Shown: positions 48,734-58,049 of the stretch, one piece after another
How positions within the stretch are numbered: position 1 is the first letter of the stretch
How the letters are laid out: each line of letters starts with the position of its first letter
Origin: Pelomonas sp041914785
GTDB lineage: Bacteria; Pseudomonadota; Gammaproteobacteria; Burkholderiales; Burkholderiaceae_C
Direction of reading: 5' to 3'
Assembly: GCA_041914785.1 (NCBI GenBank)
Contig: JAYSCT010000003.1
Coordinates: 1 to 64,000, forward strand
DNA length: 64,000 nucleotides
Program-made: the position numbers and the translations under genes
The notes under the pieces: generated by a model
Databases searched by the model: none
Told to the model about the DNA's origin: nothing
Seen by the model: the letters and a program-made list of their open reading frames with translations, nothing else

Positions 48734-49528
48734 ATGAAGTACCGCCTGCTGTTCTCCGCCCTGGCCCTGGCCGGCCTGTCCCTGAACGCGAGCGCCGCCG
48801 ACGCGCCGCCCGCCAAGACCTCCACGCTCACCGTCGGTGCCGGCGTGGGCGTGTCGCCCCGCTTCGCCGGCTCCAAGGAAAACCAGGTGGGCCTGGCACC
48901 ACTGCTGGACTACCAGCACGAGAGCGGCTTCTTCGCCAGCACGATGCGCGGCATCGGCTGGGGCAGCGAGGCCGACGGCATCAAGTTCAGCGCCGCGTTG
49001 GGCGCCCGCGGCGAACGCAGCGACAAGAAGCGCAACGTGCTGGGCACCGGCGGCGGCAGCGACGAGCTCAAGGGCATGGGCAAGGTCAAGGCCTCGGCCG
49101 TGGGCCTGTTCAGCGCCGGCTTCAAGCTGGGCGACAGCGCCGAGCTGCGCGCCGCGCTGGAACTGCCGCTGACGCAGCGCGACAACGGCCGCGCGCTGCA
49201 CCTGGGCGCCGAGATGCCGCTGCTGCAGGGCAAGCAGGACTCGCTGTCGCTGAGCGCCAGCGCCAGCTACGGCGACGGCAAGTTCCTGCGCACCTACTTC
49301 GGAGTCACGCCCACGCAGTCGGCCGCCTCCGGCTACGCGCTGTTCACGCCCAAGGCCGGCTTCTACAAGACCGAGCTGAACCTGGCCTGGGCGCACCGCG
49401 TGGACGGCCACTGGAGCGTCGTGACGACCGGCGGCGTCAGCCGCCTGCTGGGCGATGCCGGCAAGAGCCCGCTGGCGCGCCGCAAGACGGCCCCGGAAGG
49501 CGCAGTCCTGCTCACCTACACCTACTGA
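48734..49528 (+). CDS. MipA/OmpV-family outer-membrane protein, 264 aa
   Basis: A signal peptide (FSALALAGLSLNASAAD) is followed by a GVGVSPRFAGSKENQVGLAP segment typical of MipA/OmpV scaffolding proteins, alternating amphipathic strands and a terminal aromatic (LLTYTY), the mark of an outer-membrane barrel. Follows msrQ on the same strand but has its own upstream gap. Confidence 0.8.
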   Translation: MKYRLLFSALALAGLSLNASAADAPPAKTSTLTVGAGVGVSPRFAGSKENQVGLAPLLDYQHESGFFASTMRGIGWGSEADGIKFSAALGARGERSDKKRNVLGTGGGSDELKGMGKVKASAVGLFSAGFKLGDSAELRAALELPLTQRDNGRALHLGAEMPLLQGKQDSLSLSASASYGDGKFLRTYFGVTPTQSAASGYALFTPKAGFYKTELNLAWAHRVDGHWSVVTTGGVSRLLGDAGKSPLARRKTAPEGAVLLTYTY

Positions 49529-49607
49529 TCCGCGGCCCCTGGCAAGGGGGTGAAGGCGCAGTTTGGGACAATGGCGGTCTTTGCCAGCCGCCACTGCGTC
49601 CCCGCCC

Positions 49608-50870
49608 ATGCCCGACCACACCCTGCCGACCACCCGCGTCGACGTCGCCATCCTCGGCGGCGGCCCCGCCGGCTGCAGCGCCGCGTCCTGGCTGGGCCAG
49701 CTGGGGCTGACGGCGCTGCTCGTCGAGCGCGAGCCGCAGCTGTGCGCGGCGCTGTGGGGGCTGTCGTTCCGCCAGGACTGGGTGCTGGGCCAGCCGGCCA
49801 GCGCGCTGGCCGAGCTGGCGCAGCGCTACGCCAGCCAGGTGCAGGCCACGCCGGGCATCGCGCTGCGCCTGGCCACCACGGCCGAATCCGCCCGCCATGC
49901 CGCGGGCGCCTGGACGCTGCAGCTGGCCACCGGCGAGCATGTGCAGGCGCGGGCGCTGCTGGTGGCCACCGGCCTGCGGCTGCTGCGGCCGGCGCGCTAC
50001 TTCGGCGTGCCGCACCCGCGCGTGCTGGACGCCACCGCGCTGACGGCCCGCCGCGACGCGCTGCCCGCCGGCCGCGTGCTGCTGCTGGGCGCCGGTGACA
50101 ACGCGGCCGAGAACGCGCTGTTCCTGGCCGACCGCGGCTGCGACGTGACCGTGTGGGCCCGCGGCGACTGGCGCGCCCAGGCCCACCTCGTCGCCCGCGT
50201 GACGGCACATCCGCGCATCCAGCTGCGCCTGGCCACGCCGCTGCCCGACGCGCTGCGGCCGGACGACAGCGGCGTGACGGTGGGCGACGAGCGCTTTGAC
50301 ATCGCTGCCGCGCTGCTGGGCTTCGAGACCGAGCCCTCCGCCTTCCAGCTGCTCAGCGAGCATGACCGCCCGCACGCCTTCGTCGCCGGCGACGCCAGCG
50401 GCCGCTGGCACCCCTGCGTGCAGACGGCGCTGGCCGACGGCGTGCAGGCCGCCAAGCTCATCGAGCAGGCGCTGCGCCCGGAGGGCCCCACGGCCGCGCC
50501 GCAGCGCTTCAACAACCGACAAGTCATCCACCTGCAGGGCCTGCGCTTCAAGGCCAACCTGGGCATCCTGGACTTCGAGCGCACCGGCCCGCAGCCCATC
50601 CAGGTGGACGCCGAGGTCAACCTCGGCGCGCTGCCCATCGTCGCCCGCGACGCCGACATCGGCCGCGTGCTGGACTACCGCCGCATCCGCGCGGCCATCA
50701 TCGACGAATGCACCACCGAGCACACCGACCTCGTCGAGGCGCTGGTGGGCAAGCTCAGCAACCGCCTGATGAGCCTGGCCGGCGTCGTCGGCGTGCGCGT
50801 GAAGCTGACCAAGCTCGAAATCTTCCCGGACTGCGAAGTCGCCGTCAGCGCCGAAACCGGGCAATGGTGA
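49608..50870 (+). CDS. fusion of FAD/NAD(P)-binding oxidoreductase and dihydroneopterin aldolase (FolB)
   Basis: 420 aa. The N-terminal 300 residues are a thioredoxin-reductase-like flavoprotein: VAILGGGPAGCSAASWLG (FAD Rossmann), LLLGAGDNAAENALFL (NAD(P) Rossmann) and FVAGDASG (FAD end motif). No redox CxxC is present. The last 115 residues are FolB-like: IHLQGLRFKANLGILDFERT, DIGRVLDYRRIRAAIIDECT, and a basic VRVKLTKLEIFPDCEV strand. FolB cleaves dihydroneopterin in folate synthesis. Its stop overlaps ttcA. Start set at ATG 49608; 49563 is an in-frame alternative. Confidence 0.85.
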   Translation: MPDHTLPTTRVDVAILGGGPAGCSAASWLGQLGLTALLVEREPQLCAALWGLSFRQDWVLGQPASALAELAQRYASQVQATPGIALRLATTAESARHAAGAWTLQLATGEHVQARALLVATGLRLLRPARYFGVPHPRVLDATALTARRDALPAGRVLLLGAGDNAAENALFLADRGCDVTVWARGDWRAQAHLVARVTAHPRIQLRLATPLPDALRPDDSGVTVGDERFDIAAALLGFETEPSAFQLLSEHDRPHAFVAGDASGRWHPCVQTALADGVQAAKLIEQALRPEGPTAAPQRFNNRQVIHLQGLRFKANLGILDFERTGPQPIQVDAEVNLGALPIVARDADIGRVLDYRRIRAAIIDECTTEHTDLVEALVGKLSNRLMSLAGVVGVRVKLTKLEIFPDCEVAVSAETGQW

Positions 50871-51826
50871 CCACCCCCACGAACTCCCCGACCGCCATGA
50901 ACACCGACGTCATCGACCACGCCCCGGCCGCCTCCGCCGAAGACATCGCCGCCAAGAAGGCCGCGCACGAGATCAACAAGCTGTCCAAGCGCCTGCACCG
51001 CCAGGTGGGCCAGGCCATCACCGACTTCAACATGATCGAAGACGGCGACAAGGTCATGGTGTGCCTCTCCGGCGGCAAGGACAGCTACGCGATGCTGGAC
51101 ATCCTGCTGAACCTGCAGCAGCGTGCGCCCATCAAGTTCAGCCTCATCGCCGTCAACCTCGACCAGAAGCAGCCCGGCTTCCCGGAAGAAGTGCTGCCCG
51201 CCTACCTCAAGAGCCGCGGCGTCGACTTCCACATCGAGAACCAGGACACCTACAGCATCGTCAAGAAGCTGGTGCCCGAAGGCAAGACGACCTGCAGCCT
51301 GTGCTCGCGCCTGCGCCGCGGCATCCTGTACCGCGTGGCCGGCGACCTGGGCTGCACCAAGATCGCGCTGGGCCACCACCGCGACGACATCGTCACGACG
51401 CTGTTCCTGAACATGTTCTTCGGCAGCCGCATGAAGGGCATGCCGCCCAAGCTCGTCAGCGACGACGGCAAGAACGTCGTCATCCGCCCGCTGGCCTACG
51501 TGAAGGAGCCCGACCTCGTGCGCTGGGCCGAGCACCGCGAGTTCCCCATCATTCCGTGCAACCTGTGCGGCAGCCAGGAGAACCTGCAGCGCGTGCAGGT
51601 CAAGGCCATGATCAATGAATGGGAGAAGCGCTACCCGGGCCGCATCGACAACATCTTCACCGCCATGACCAACATCGTGCCCTCGCACATGATGGACAAG
51701 AAGCTGTTCCCGTTCGAGACCATCAAAGCCACGGGCGTTGCCGATGCCGGCGGCGACATCGCGTTCGACGACGACGAGAGCTGCGCCCCGCCCGTGCAGA
51801 GCGTCGGCATCACCATCGTCAAGTGA
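50864..51826 (+). CDS. ttcA: tRNA 2-thiocytidine(32) synthetase TtcA
   Basis: 320 aa. PP-loop ATPase: CLSGGKDSYAMLDILL. CxxC pairs TCSLCSRLRRG and PCNLCGSQENLQR bind the [4Fe-4S] cluster that thiolates C32 of certain tRNAs. ATG 50864 overlaps the FolB-fusion stop (ATGGTGA); an alternative ATG is at 50897. Widely linked to folB in Burkholderiales. Confidence 0.95.
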   Translation: MVTTPTNSPTAMNTDVIDHAPAASAEDIAAKKAAHEINKLSKRLHRQVGQAITDFNMIEDGDKVMVCLSGGKDSYAMLDILLNLQQRAPIKFSLIAVNLDQKQPGFPEEVLPAYLKSRGVDFHIENQDTYSIVKKLVPEGKTTCSLCSRLRRGILYRVAGDLGCTKIALGHHRDDIVTTLFLNMFFGSRMKGMPPKLVSDDGKNVVIRPLAYVKEPDLVRWAEHREFPIIPCNLCGSQENLQRVQVKAMINEWEKRYPGRIDNIFTAMTNIVPSHMMDKKLFPFETIKATGVADAGGDIAFDDDESCAPPVQSVGITIVK

Positions 51827-52347
51827 CGCGCCGGCTCTGCGCATGGGCCGGTGCCGCCGGGCTGGCGCTGCTGGCCGGCTGCGCCACCCGCTACGCCGAG
51901 CCGCCGCCGAGCGCGCCGGCCGCCACGCTGACCATCGCTCACCAGGGCAAGGACTTCCCGTCCTGGACCACGGTGACCGTCTTCGACAACGGCGGCTGCC
52001 AGGCCTCGCCCGCGTCCGGCCGCATCGGCACCGTGGGCAAGGCTTACGACCTGTCCGAGAAGCCCCAGTCCACCCGGGTGCGCGCCCGCCAGCCGCTGCA
52101 CGTGTCCGTGCAGGGCACGTCATCCAGCGCCGTGTCGGTGACCGGCGTGAACGGCCCGTTGACCCGCTACACCTGCACCAGCCTCGTCAGCTTCACGCCC
52201 GAGGCGGGCCGGGCCTACACCGTGTCCCAGCGCGTCTACGCGCCGGGCCGCTGCAAGGCCGTCGTCACGGACGACGCGACGCAAGCCCCGCCCCCCGACC
52301 TCGTGCAGCCGCCCACGCCGGCCGCCTGCGAATCGAACGGGCCGTGA
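51823..52347 (+). CDS. lipoprotein, 174 aa
   Basis: GTG start overlapping the ttcA stop. Signal peptide II with lipobox LLAGC. The mature part is strand-rich (FPSWTTVTVFDNGGCQASPA, VTGVNGPLTRYTCTSLVSFT) with four Cys likely paired. No family recognised; probably envelope-located. Confidence 0.7.
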   Translation: MTRRLCAWAGAAGLALLAGCATRYAEPPPSAPAATLTIAHQGKDFPSWTTVTVFDNGGCQASPASGRIGTVGKAYDLSEKPQSTRVRARQPLHVSVQGTSSSAVSVTGVNGPLTRYTCTSLVSFTPEAGRAYTVSQRVYAPGRCKAVVTDDATQAPPPDLVQPPTPAACESNGP

Positions 52348-52477
52348 CCACCGCCCCGGGGCACGCCTGACCCCGGCCTGACGCCAGGCCAATGGGTGAC
52401 ATCTGGTTGCGTCCGGACACAGTGCGGCAAACTGCCCGCCTGAAGATCGTCCGTACAGCCCAACCCTGGAGGCTCGC

Positions 52478-53107
52478 ATGTTCACACCCACCCGCCGGCT
52501 GGTGCTCACCAGCCTGAGCGCCGCGGCCCTGCTGGCCGTCACCGGCTGCGCCGGCCCGTACACCGTGTCCGCCGACGTATCCAGTTATGGCAACTGGCCT
52601 GCCGACCGCAAGCCCGGCACCTACGCCTTCGACCGCCTGCCCTCGCAGCAGCAGAACGAGGAAGCCGCCAAGCGCCAGACCGCGCTGGAAGACGCCGTGC
52701 GCCCGGCGCTGGAGAAGGCCGGTTTCACGCCGGCCGCCGACGCCAAGACTGCCGACGTGCTCGTCACGCTGGGCGCCCGCGTGACCGCCTACGACCCCGT
52801 GCCCTGGGACGACCCGCTGTGGTGGCGCTGGCGCGGCCGGCTGATGATCTCGCCGCGCTACGGCTACGTGGGCCCCGGCCCCTGGGGCTGGCGCCAGGAC
52901 CCGTTCTTCGACCGCCGCTACGACCGCGCCGTGGCCGTGCTGCTGCGCGACCGCGCCAGCGGCGAGGCGCTGTACGAGGCGCATGCCAGCAACGAGGGCA
53001 TCTCCGCCGGCGACGGGCTGCTGGGGCCGCTGTTCTCCGCGTCGCTGGCCGAGTTCCCCAAGGTCGACCCGAAGTCGCACCGGGTCTCCGTACAGACATC
53101 GCGCTGA
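52478..53107 (+). CDS. DUF4136 lipoprotein, 209 aa
   Basis: Lipoprotein signal with AVTGC, then the DUF4136 pattern: YAFDRLPSQQ, DAVRPALEKAGFTPAADAKT and ADVLVTLGARV, followed by Trp/Arg-rich PLWWRWRGRLMISPRYGY. DUF4136 proteins are periplasmic-facing lipoproteins of unknown role. Confidence 0.82.
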   Translation: MFTPTRRLVLTSLSAAALLAVTGCAGPYTVSADVSSYGNWPADRKPGTYAFDRLPSQQQNEEAAKRQTALEDAVRPALEKAGFTPAADAKTADVLVTLGARVTAYDPVPWDDPLWWRWRGRLMISPRYGYVGPGPWGWRQDPFFDRRYDRAVAVLLRDRASGEALYEAHASNEGISAGDGLLGPLFSASLAEFPKVDPKSHRVSVQTSR

Positions 53108-53170
53108 GCGCAGCCGCGCGGCCGGCCTGCCCATAATCGCGGCTTCGCAAAAAGAAGTCGCAAGGCAGGC

Positions 53171-54550
53171 ATGGCGCTCAACATCGTGATCATGGCGGCG
53201 GGCAAGGGCACCCGCATGAAGTCCGCAACGCCCAAGGTGTTGCACAAGCTCGCGGGCCGCTCGCTGCTGTCGCACGTGCTCGGCAGCGGCGAGCCGCTGG
53301 CCGCCGACGCGCGCATCGTCATCACGGGCCATGGCGCCGAGCAGGTCGAAGCCGCCGTGGCAGCGCCCGGCATCACCTTCGTGCGCCAGATGCCGCAGCT
53401 GGGCACCGGTCACGCCATCCAGCAGGTCGTGCCGGCCCTGGTGGGCGACGGCACGACGCTGATCCTCAACGGCGACGTGCCCCTCATCGAGACGGCCACC
53501 GCCAAGGCGCTCATCGATGCCTGCGCCGGCCACGCACTGGTGCTGCTGACGGTCAACCTGGCCGACCCCACGGGCTACGGCCGCATCATCCGCAACCAGG
53601 ACGATGGCGGCGTGCTGGCCATCGTCGAGCACAAGGACGCCACGCCCCAGCAGCGCCTCATCCACGAGGGCTACAGCGGCATGATGGCCGCCCCAACCGC
53701 CGCGCTGAAGCGCTGGGTGGGCCAGCTCAGCAACAACAACGCCCAGGGCGAGTACTACCTGACCGACATCGTCGCGATGGCCGTCGCCGAAGGCCTGCCG
53801 GTGCTGGGCATCCAGGCCGGCAGCGAGACCGAGGTGCTGGGCGTCAACGACCCCGTGCAGCTCGCGCAGCTGGAGCGCGCATTCCAGGCCCAGCAGGCCG
53901 AGACCCTGATGCGCGCCGGCGTGCGCCTGGCCGACCCCGCCCGCTTCGACCTGCGCGGTACGCTGACGCACGGCCAGGACTGCGAGATCGACGTCAACTG
54001 CGTGTTCGAAGGCGACGTGCAGCTGGGCGACAACGTGCGCATCGGCGCCAACTGCGTCATCCGCAACGTCAGCATCGCGTCCGGCGCCCGCATCCATGAG
54101 TTCACGCACATCGACGGCGAGAAGCTGGGCGCCAGCGTCGGCGCCGGTGCGCTGATCGGCCCGTTCGCCCGCCTGCGCCCCGGCGCGCAGCTGGGCGCCG
54201 AGGTGCACATCGGCAACTTCGTCGAGGTCAAGAACGCGACGCTGGCCGACGGCGCCAAGGCCAACCACCTGGCTTACCTGGGCGACGCGACCGTGGGCGA
54301 GCGCGTCAACTTCGGCGCCGGCTCCATCACGGCCAACTACGACGGCGCCAACAAGCACCGCACCACCATCGCCGCCGACGTGCACGTGGGCTCCAACTGC
54401 GTGCTGGTGGCCCCGGTGACGCTGGGCGCGGGCGCCACCATCGGCGGTGGCTCCACGATCACCAAGGACGTCAACCCGGGCGACCTCGCTGTGGCTCGCG
54501 GCAAACAGGTGGCCATTTCCGGCTGGACGCGTCCGGCGAAGAAGCGCTGA
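53171..54550 (+). CDS. glmU: bifunctional UDP-GlcNAc pyrophosphorylase / GlcN-1-P acetyltransferase GlmU
   Basis: 459 aa. N-terminal nucleotidyltransferase (VIMAAGKGTRMKS; NGDVPLIE Mg site) and C-terminal left-handed beta helix of hexapeptide repeats (NFVEVKNATLADGAKANHLA, GDATVGERVNFGAGSITANY). Makes UDP-GlcNAc for peptidoglycan and LPS. Confidence 0.98.
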   Translation: MALNIVIMAAGKGTRMKSATPKVLHKLAGRSLLSHVLGSGEPLAADARIVITGHGAEQVEAAVAAPGITFVRQMPQLGTGHAIQQVVPALVGDGTTLILNGDVPLIETATAKALIDACAGHALVLLTVNLADPTGYGRIIRNQDDGGVLAIVEHKDATPQQRLIHEGYSGMMAAPTAALKRWVGQLSNNNAQGEYYLTDIVAMAVAEGLPVLGIQAGSETEVLGVNDPVQLAQLERAFQAQQAETLMRAGVRLADPARFDLRGTLTHGQDCEIDVNCVFEGDVQLGDNVRIGANCVIRNVSIASGARIHEFTHIDGEKLGASVGAGALIGPFARLRPGAQLGAEVHIGNFVEVKNATLADGAKANHLAYLGDATVGERVNFGAGSITANYDGANKHRTTIAADVHVGSNCVLVAPVTLGAGATIGGGSTITKDVNPGDLAVARGKQVAISGWTRPAKKR

Positions 54551-54579
54551 ATAGTGACTTAGTTCCGCGGATCGTGCCG

Positions 54580-54621
54580 CGGCGCCCGGGATGAGGGGGC
54601 ACCCCCTCGCCCCCGGCGCCG
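54580..54621. terminator. large GC hairpin, possible glmU terminator
   Basis: CGGCGCC pairs with GGCGCCG and inside it GAGGGGG pairs with CCCCCTC. It follows glmU by 30 bp but lacks a T-run, so it may be an attenuator-like or rho-dependent site instead. Confidence 0.4.
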
Positions 54622-54663
54622 TTAGCATGACACCCGTTCTTCGACCGAACCGCCGACCCCACC

Positions 54664-55092
54664 ATGGCCCACGAACTCGATCTCGCCGCGTTCTCGCTTG
54701 ACGATGCCGTCCCGGCCGACCTGGGCGCGTTCGACGCGCTGCAGTCGCAGCACGAGCGCGAGGAAGCCGACGCCCGCAACCGCGCGCTGGAACTCAAGGC
54801 CCAGGCCTGCGACAACGCCGCCGAGGCCTGCTACTACCTGGCGCGCAGCCTGGGCGCCGCGCGCGACCTGCCGCAGGACGGCGAAGCCAGCCTGGAACTG
54901 CTGTTCCAGCTCATCGGCGCGCTGGCCGACCTGCCCACCGACATCGCCACCGCGCCGCTGCCCGAGGTCGTCGGCGGCCGCGACGACGGCATCACCGAGC
55001 TGTGCCTGCAGCTGGAAGCCGCCCGCGACGTGACGGAAGAAGCGCTGATCGACGCCGAACTGGCGCCGGCCCGCCACGCGTTCTGCCACTGA
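54664..55092 (+). CDS. hypothetical acidic helical protein, 142 aa
   Basis: No motif recognised. Two helical stretches (EREEADARNRALELKAQACD and AAEACYYLARSLGAARDLP) resemble a short TPR/SHNi-type array. Follows glmU and ends before a perfect terminator. Confidence 0.55.
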   Translation: MAHELDLAAFSLDDAVPADLGAFDALQSQHEREEADARNRALELKAQACDNAAEACYYLARSLGAARDLPQDGEASLELLFQLIGALADLPTDIATAPLPEVVGGRDDGITELCLQLEAARDVTEEALIDAELAPARHAFCH

Positions 55093-55108
55093 ACCGGCCC
55101 TGCCCATG

Positions 55109-55137
55109 AAAAAGGCGCCCCGCGGGGCGCCTTTTTT
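55109..55137. terminator. bidirectional rho-independent terminator
   Basis: AAAAAGGCGCCCC pairs with GGGGCGCCTTTTTT. It lies between convergent genes (ending at 55092 and 55155) and can serve both. Confidence 0.9.
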
Positions 55138-55154
55138 GCGTCAGGCCTGCGCGC

Positions 55155-56264
55155 TCAGAGCGTGCTGCTGGGCGCCTGACCCACCACCGTGGCCGGCGGC
55201 AGCGTCAGCCGGTTGTCCACCGCCTTCACGCCCGCAGCGCTGGCGGCCACGACGGTCGCGCGCTCACGGGTCGGCGCGTCGGGCGCCTGGCCTTCCAGCT
55301 TCACGACGCCATGGTCGGTGCTGACGGCGATGGGCACGGCGGCCAGCGTGGCATCCGCGGCCAGCGCCGAGCGCACGGTCATCGTGATGCCGCTGTCCTC
55401 TGCCGACGGCGCGGCGGGCGCCTGCGCCACCGGCGGCGTCACGGGCGTGGCGACGGCGCTGGCCGCCGTCTCAGGCGCTGCAGTGGCCACCGGCGGCGTC
55501 ACCGCTTGCGGCATCACCGGCGCCGGGCCGCCCGCGGTGGGCGGCAGCGCCAGCGGCGTGGTGCCGGGCTGCACGGTGGCCGCGGGTGCCGGCTCGACGG
55601 CAGCCGGGGCCGGCGCGGGAGCCGCGGCAACAGTCACCGGCGGTTGCAGCGGTTGCAGGGCCGCGGTGCGCGGGTTGGCGCGCTCGACCAGGTCCGGGCG
55701 CGGCGCAGGCACCGGCGCCTGGGCGACCGGGCGGGCCGCCTCGGGCGCGGGCTTCACGGTCGTCACGGGCGGGCCCAGGCGTTCAGCGGCCGGTTCGGCG
55801 GGCGCGGGCGTGCCCGCGTCGGCCACGGTGTCGCGGTCTTCCGCGGGGGCCGGCTCCACCGGCGTCGCGTCAGCCACCTGCGTCGGCGCCTGGGCGCTGC
55901 TGACGATGGCGGGCGGCACGCCGGAGGTGTCGGCGTGGCGGTTCATCGCCCAGATGGCCACGCCGGCGATGACGGCCGCGCCGGCGCCGGCAGCGATCCA
56001 GCCGGCCGTGGCCTTGGTGCGCTGCGGCGGCAGCACGGCGGCGCGGGGCTGGGCATGCACGGCTGGCGCCACGCGGGGCGCGGCGGCGGGCGCTGCCTGG
56101 GCATGCAGCGGCGGCGTGGTGCTCAACGACGGCGTGATGCTGGCCGGCTTGGCGCCGGGCAGGCGGGCGCCAACGCCCGGGGCCTTCACGGAAGGCTTGT
56201 CCGACGGCGTCGTGTCGATGTGGTTGGACCAGCCGTCGGCGTGCAGAGATTTCGGGAACTTCAT
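55155..56264 (-). CDS. membrane-anchored BON-domain protein, 369 aa
   Basis: A cytoplasmic N-terminal tail with KFPKSLHADGWSNHID, one membrane segment (GWIAAGAGAAVIAGVAIWAM, about 88-108), a long Pro/Ala/Val-rich linker, and a C-terminal BON domain (ITMTVRSALAADATLAAVPI, then STDHGVVKLEGQAPDAPTRE and VKAVDNRLTLP). BON domains bind phospholipids or partner proteins in the periplasm. Confidence 0.8.
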   Translation of the reverse strand: MKFPKSLHADGWSNHIDTTPSDKPSVKAPGVGARLPGAKPASITPSLSTTPPLHAQAAPAAAPRVAPAVHAQPRAAVLPPQRTKATAGWIAAGAGAAVIAGVAIWAMNRHADTSGVPPAIVSSAQAPTQVADATPVEPAPAEDRDTVADAGTPAPAEPAAERLGPPVTTVKPAPEAARPVAQAPVPAPRPDLVERANPRTAALQPLQPPVTVAAAPAPAPAAVEPAPAATVQPGTTPLALPPTAGGPAPVMPQAVTPPVATAAPETAASAVATPVTPPVAQAPAAPSAEDSGITMTVRSALAADATLAAVPIAVSTDHGVVKLEGQAPDAPTRERATVVAASAAGVKAVDNRLTLPPATVVGQAPSSTL

Positions 56265-56399
56265 GTCAGCCTCCTGTGATCGTCTTGCGACCGTTGCGAT
56301 GGAGGCAACTTTGCGGCGGCACGGCCCCGGCCCGTGCCGGCGTGGCCCCCCTGGCCCTGTAGGACGGTGGGCCGCGCCGGTGAGCGTTTGTGAGCGCTG

Positions 56400-57245
56400 T
56401 TAGAAGCCTTGTACCGGCAGCGCGGCGCCGCGCTGCAGCCAGTTGCGCGGCGAGTAGCGGCTGGCGCCGTCGGTCACGTGCAGCGTGTACGCATGGCGCG
56501 ACCGGGCGGAGCGGTTGGCGGCCGAGTAGTGCGGCAGCAGGCCGTGGAAGACGACCAGCGAGCCGGCCTCCACCTCCAGCGGGATGGCCTGCGCGGAGTC
56601 CGCCGCGGGCCAGGGTGTGGCGTCGATCTGCTCCATCCACGCCTTGCGGCCTTCACGCACGAAGCGCTCGCGCAGCACACCGCGCGGGCCGCGGTGGCCG
56701 CCGGGCTCCGTCCACAGGCAGCCGTTCTGCAGCGTGGCGTCTTCCAGCGCGAACCAGAAGGTCGTCACGGTGACGGGGTCGCTCTCGAAGAAGCTGGCGT
56801 CCTGGTGCCAGCGCACCTCGCCGCCGATGCCGGGCTGCTTGAAGATGAACATCGACTGCCAGACCTGCGGCTTCGTCAGCCCCAGGCCGGCGGCCACACC
56901 GCGCAGGGCGTCGCCCTTGGAGAACGCGCTGAACACCGGGTCCAGGTCGTGCATCGCATGGCCGATCTTGTTGATGGCCAGCTCCTTGGGCACGCGCAGC
57001 CGGCCCTGCTCGTCGAAGGCCTCCTCCTCGAAGAAGCAGCGCACCTGGTCGCCGCTGTCGAGAAAGTAGTCGTCGACGTGGCGCTGCTGCTCCTCGGTCG
57101 TGAACACGGGGCGCTGCTCGCCGGGGTCGAAGGCATCGACGATCTGCAGCGCACGCTCGCGCAGCGCGGCGATGTCCGCGGCGGACTTGAAGCCCGGAAT
57201 GACGAGATAGCCTTGTTCGGCGTAGCGGGTGGCGTCGACGGTCAT
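56400..57245 (-). CDS. phytanoyl-CoA dioxygenase (PhyH) family protein, 281 aa
   Basis: Fe(II)/2-oxoglutarate-dependent oxygenase fold: RWHQDASFFESDPVTVTTFW gives the HxD pair, and GSLVVFHGLLPHYSAANRSA supplies the distal His and an Arg for 2-oxoglutarate. The substrate is unknown. Start at ATG 57245; an in-frame ATG 54 bp upstream is possible. Confidence 0.85.
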   Translation of the reverse strand: MTVDATRYAEQGYLVIPGFKSAADIAALRERALQIVDAFDPGEQRPVFTTEEQQRHVDDYFLDSGDQVRCFFEEEAFDEQGRLRVPKELAINKIGHAMHDLDPVFSAFSKGDALRGVAAGLGLTKPQVWQSMFIFKQPGIGGEVRWHQDASFFESDPVTVTTFWFALEDATLQNGCLWTEPGGHRGPRGVLRERFVREGRKAWMEQIDATPWPAADSAQAIPLEVEAGSLVVFHGLLPHYSAANRSARSRHAYTLHVTDGASRYSPRNWLQRGAALPVQGF

Positions 57246-57283
57246 GGCTTGATTGTGGCCCCGCGCCACGGCCGCGATGCCGC

Positions 57284-57958
57284 TCAGGCGGGCTCCCAAA
57301 CCAGCGCCAGCGCGAGTGCGGCCTCGGTGACGGCCTGGCCCAGCGGCGTCGCCGGGTCGGGGCGGCGCAGGCGCGGCACGCCGCGGCTCAGGTCCACGCT
57401 GCCGACGACGCGCTCGCCCTGCAGCAGCTCATAGCCCACCGGCGCCGCCGTCGCGAAGGCGCTGCCCTCCAGCTGGTGCACGGAGCGCAGGCCCAGCGTG
57501 AGGTCGCCGCGCTGGTAGCGGCCCTCGCGCGTCTGCTGGCCCCATTGCACGCGGCCTTCGCCGATGTGCAGCGTCGCGTCCGACGCGCCACGCCAGCGGC
57601 AGTTCAGCGTCCAGGGCTTGGTGGCCAGCGCCAGCACGCCGGCCGTCACCTCGGTCTGGCGGGCCGTGCAGTCGGCCTCGCTGTCGCCGGTCGGGCGGGC
57701 CCTGGGGTCGCGCGGCGGGGCCGGGCGGGGGGCGAGGGTGTCTCACAGCGACCGCGGGTCGGCGCCGGGGTCGTCGCGCCGGCGCGGGCGGGCCAGCGCG
57801 AACTCGCCGCTGCGCCCCCAGCCCGGCTTGCCGAACGACTCCTCCTGCACCGCCGCCAGCGATGCGGGCTGCGCCATGCGCGCCTCGCGCACCACGCCGC
57901 AGCCGGCCAGCAGCACCACGCCCACCGCGGCCATCGCCGCCCTCGTCTTCCACATCAC
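57284..57958 (-). pseudogene. lipoprotein paralogue interrupted by an in-frame TGA
   Basis: The frame from ATG 57958 encodes a lipoprotein signal (VGVVLLAGC) and SFGKPGWGRSGEFAL, then meets TGA at 57743-57745. The same frame continues without another stop to 57284 and its C-terminus (LGLRSVHQLEGSAF, VPRLRRPDPATPLGQAVTEA) aligns with the intact neighbour at 58050. Since both halves are in one frame, a single nonsense codon is the disruption; the part around it aligns poorly, so earlier changes are possible. A sequencing error or readthrough is not excluded. Confidence 0.8.
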
Positions 57959-58049
57959 CGGTCCTTCACGTCACAGGGAAGGCCGGACTCTAGGCATCGC
58001 GCCGGCCCCTGCCGGTCCTCACCCGTGACGGGCGTCATGCCCGTCGCGG

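Noticed and set aside
57743..57745. In-frame TGA as a selenocysteine codon
   Set aside because: No adjacent SECIS-like hairpin or selenoprotein family; the aligned paralogue has no Cys or Sec at this position, so a nonsense codon is simpler.
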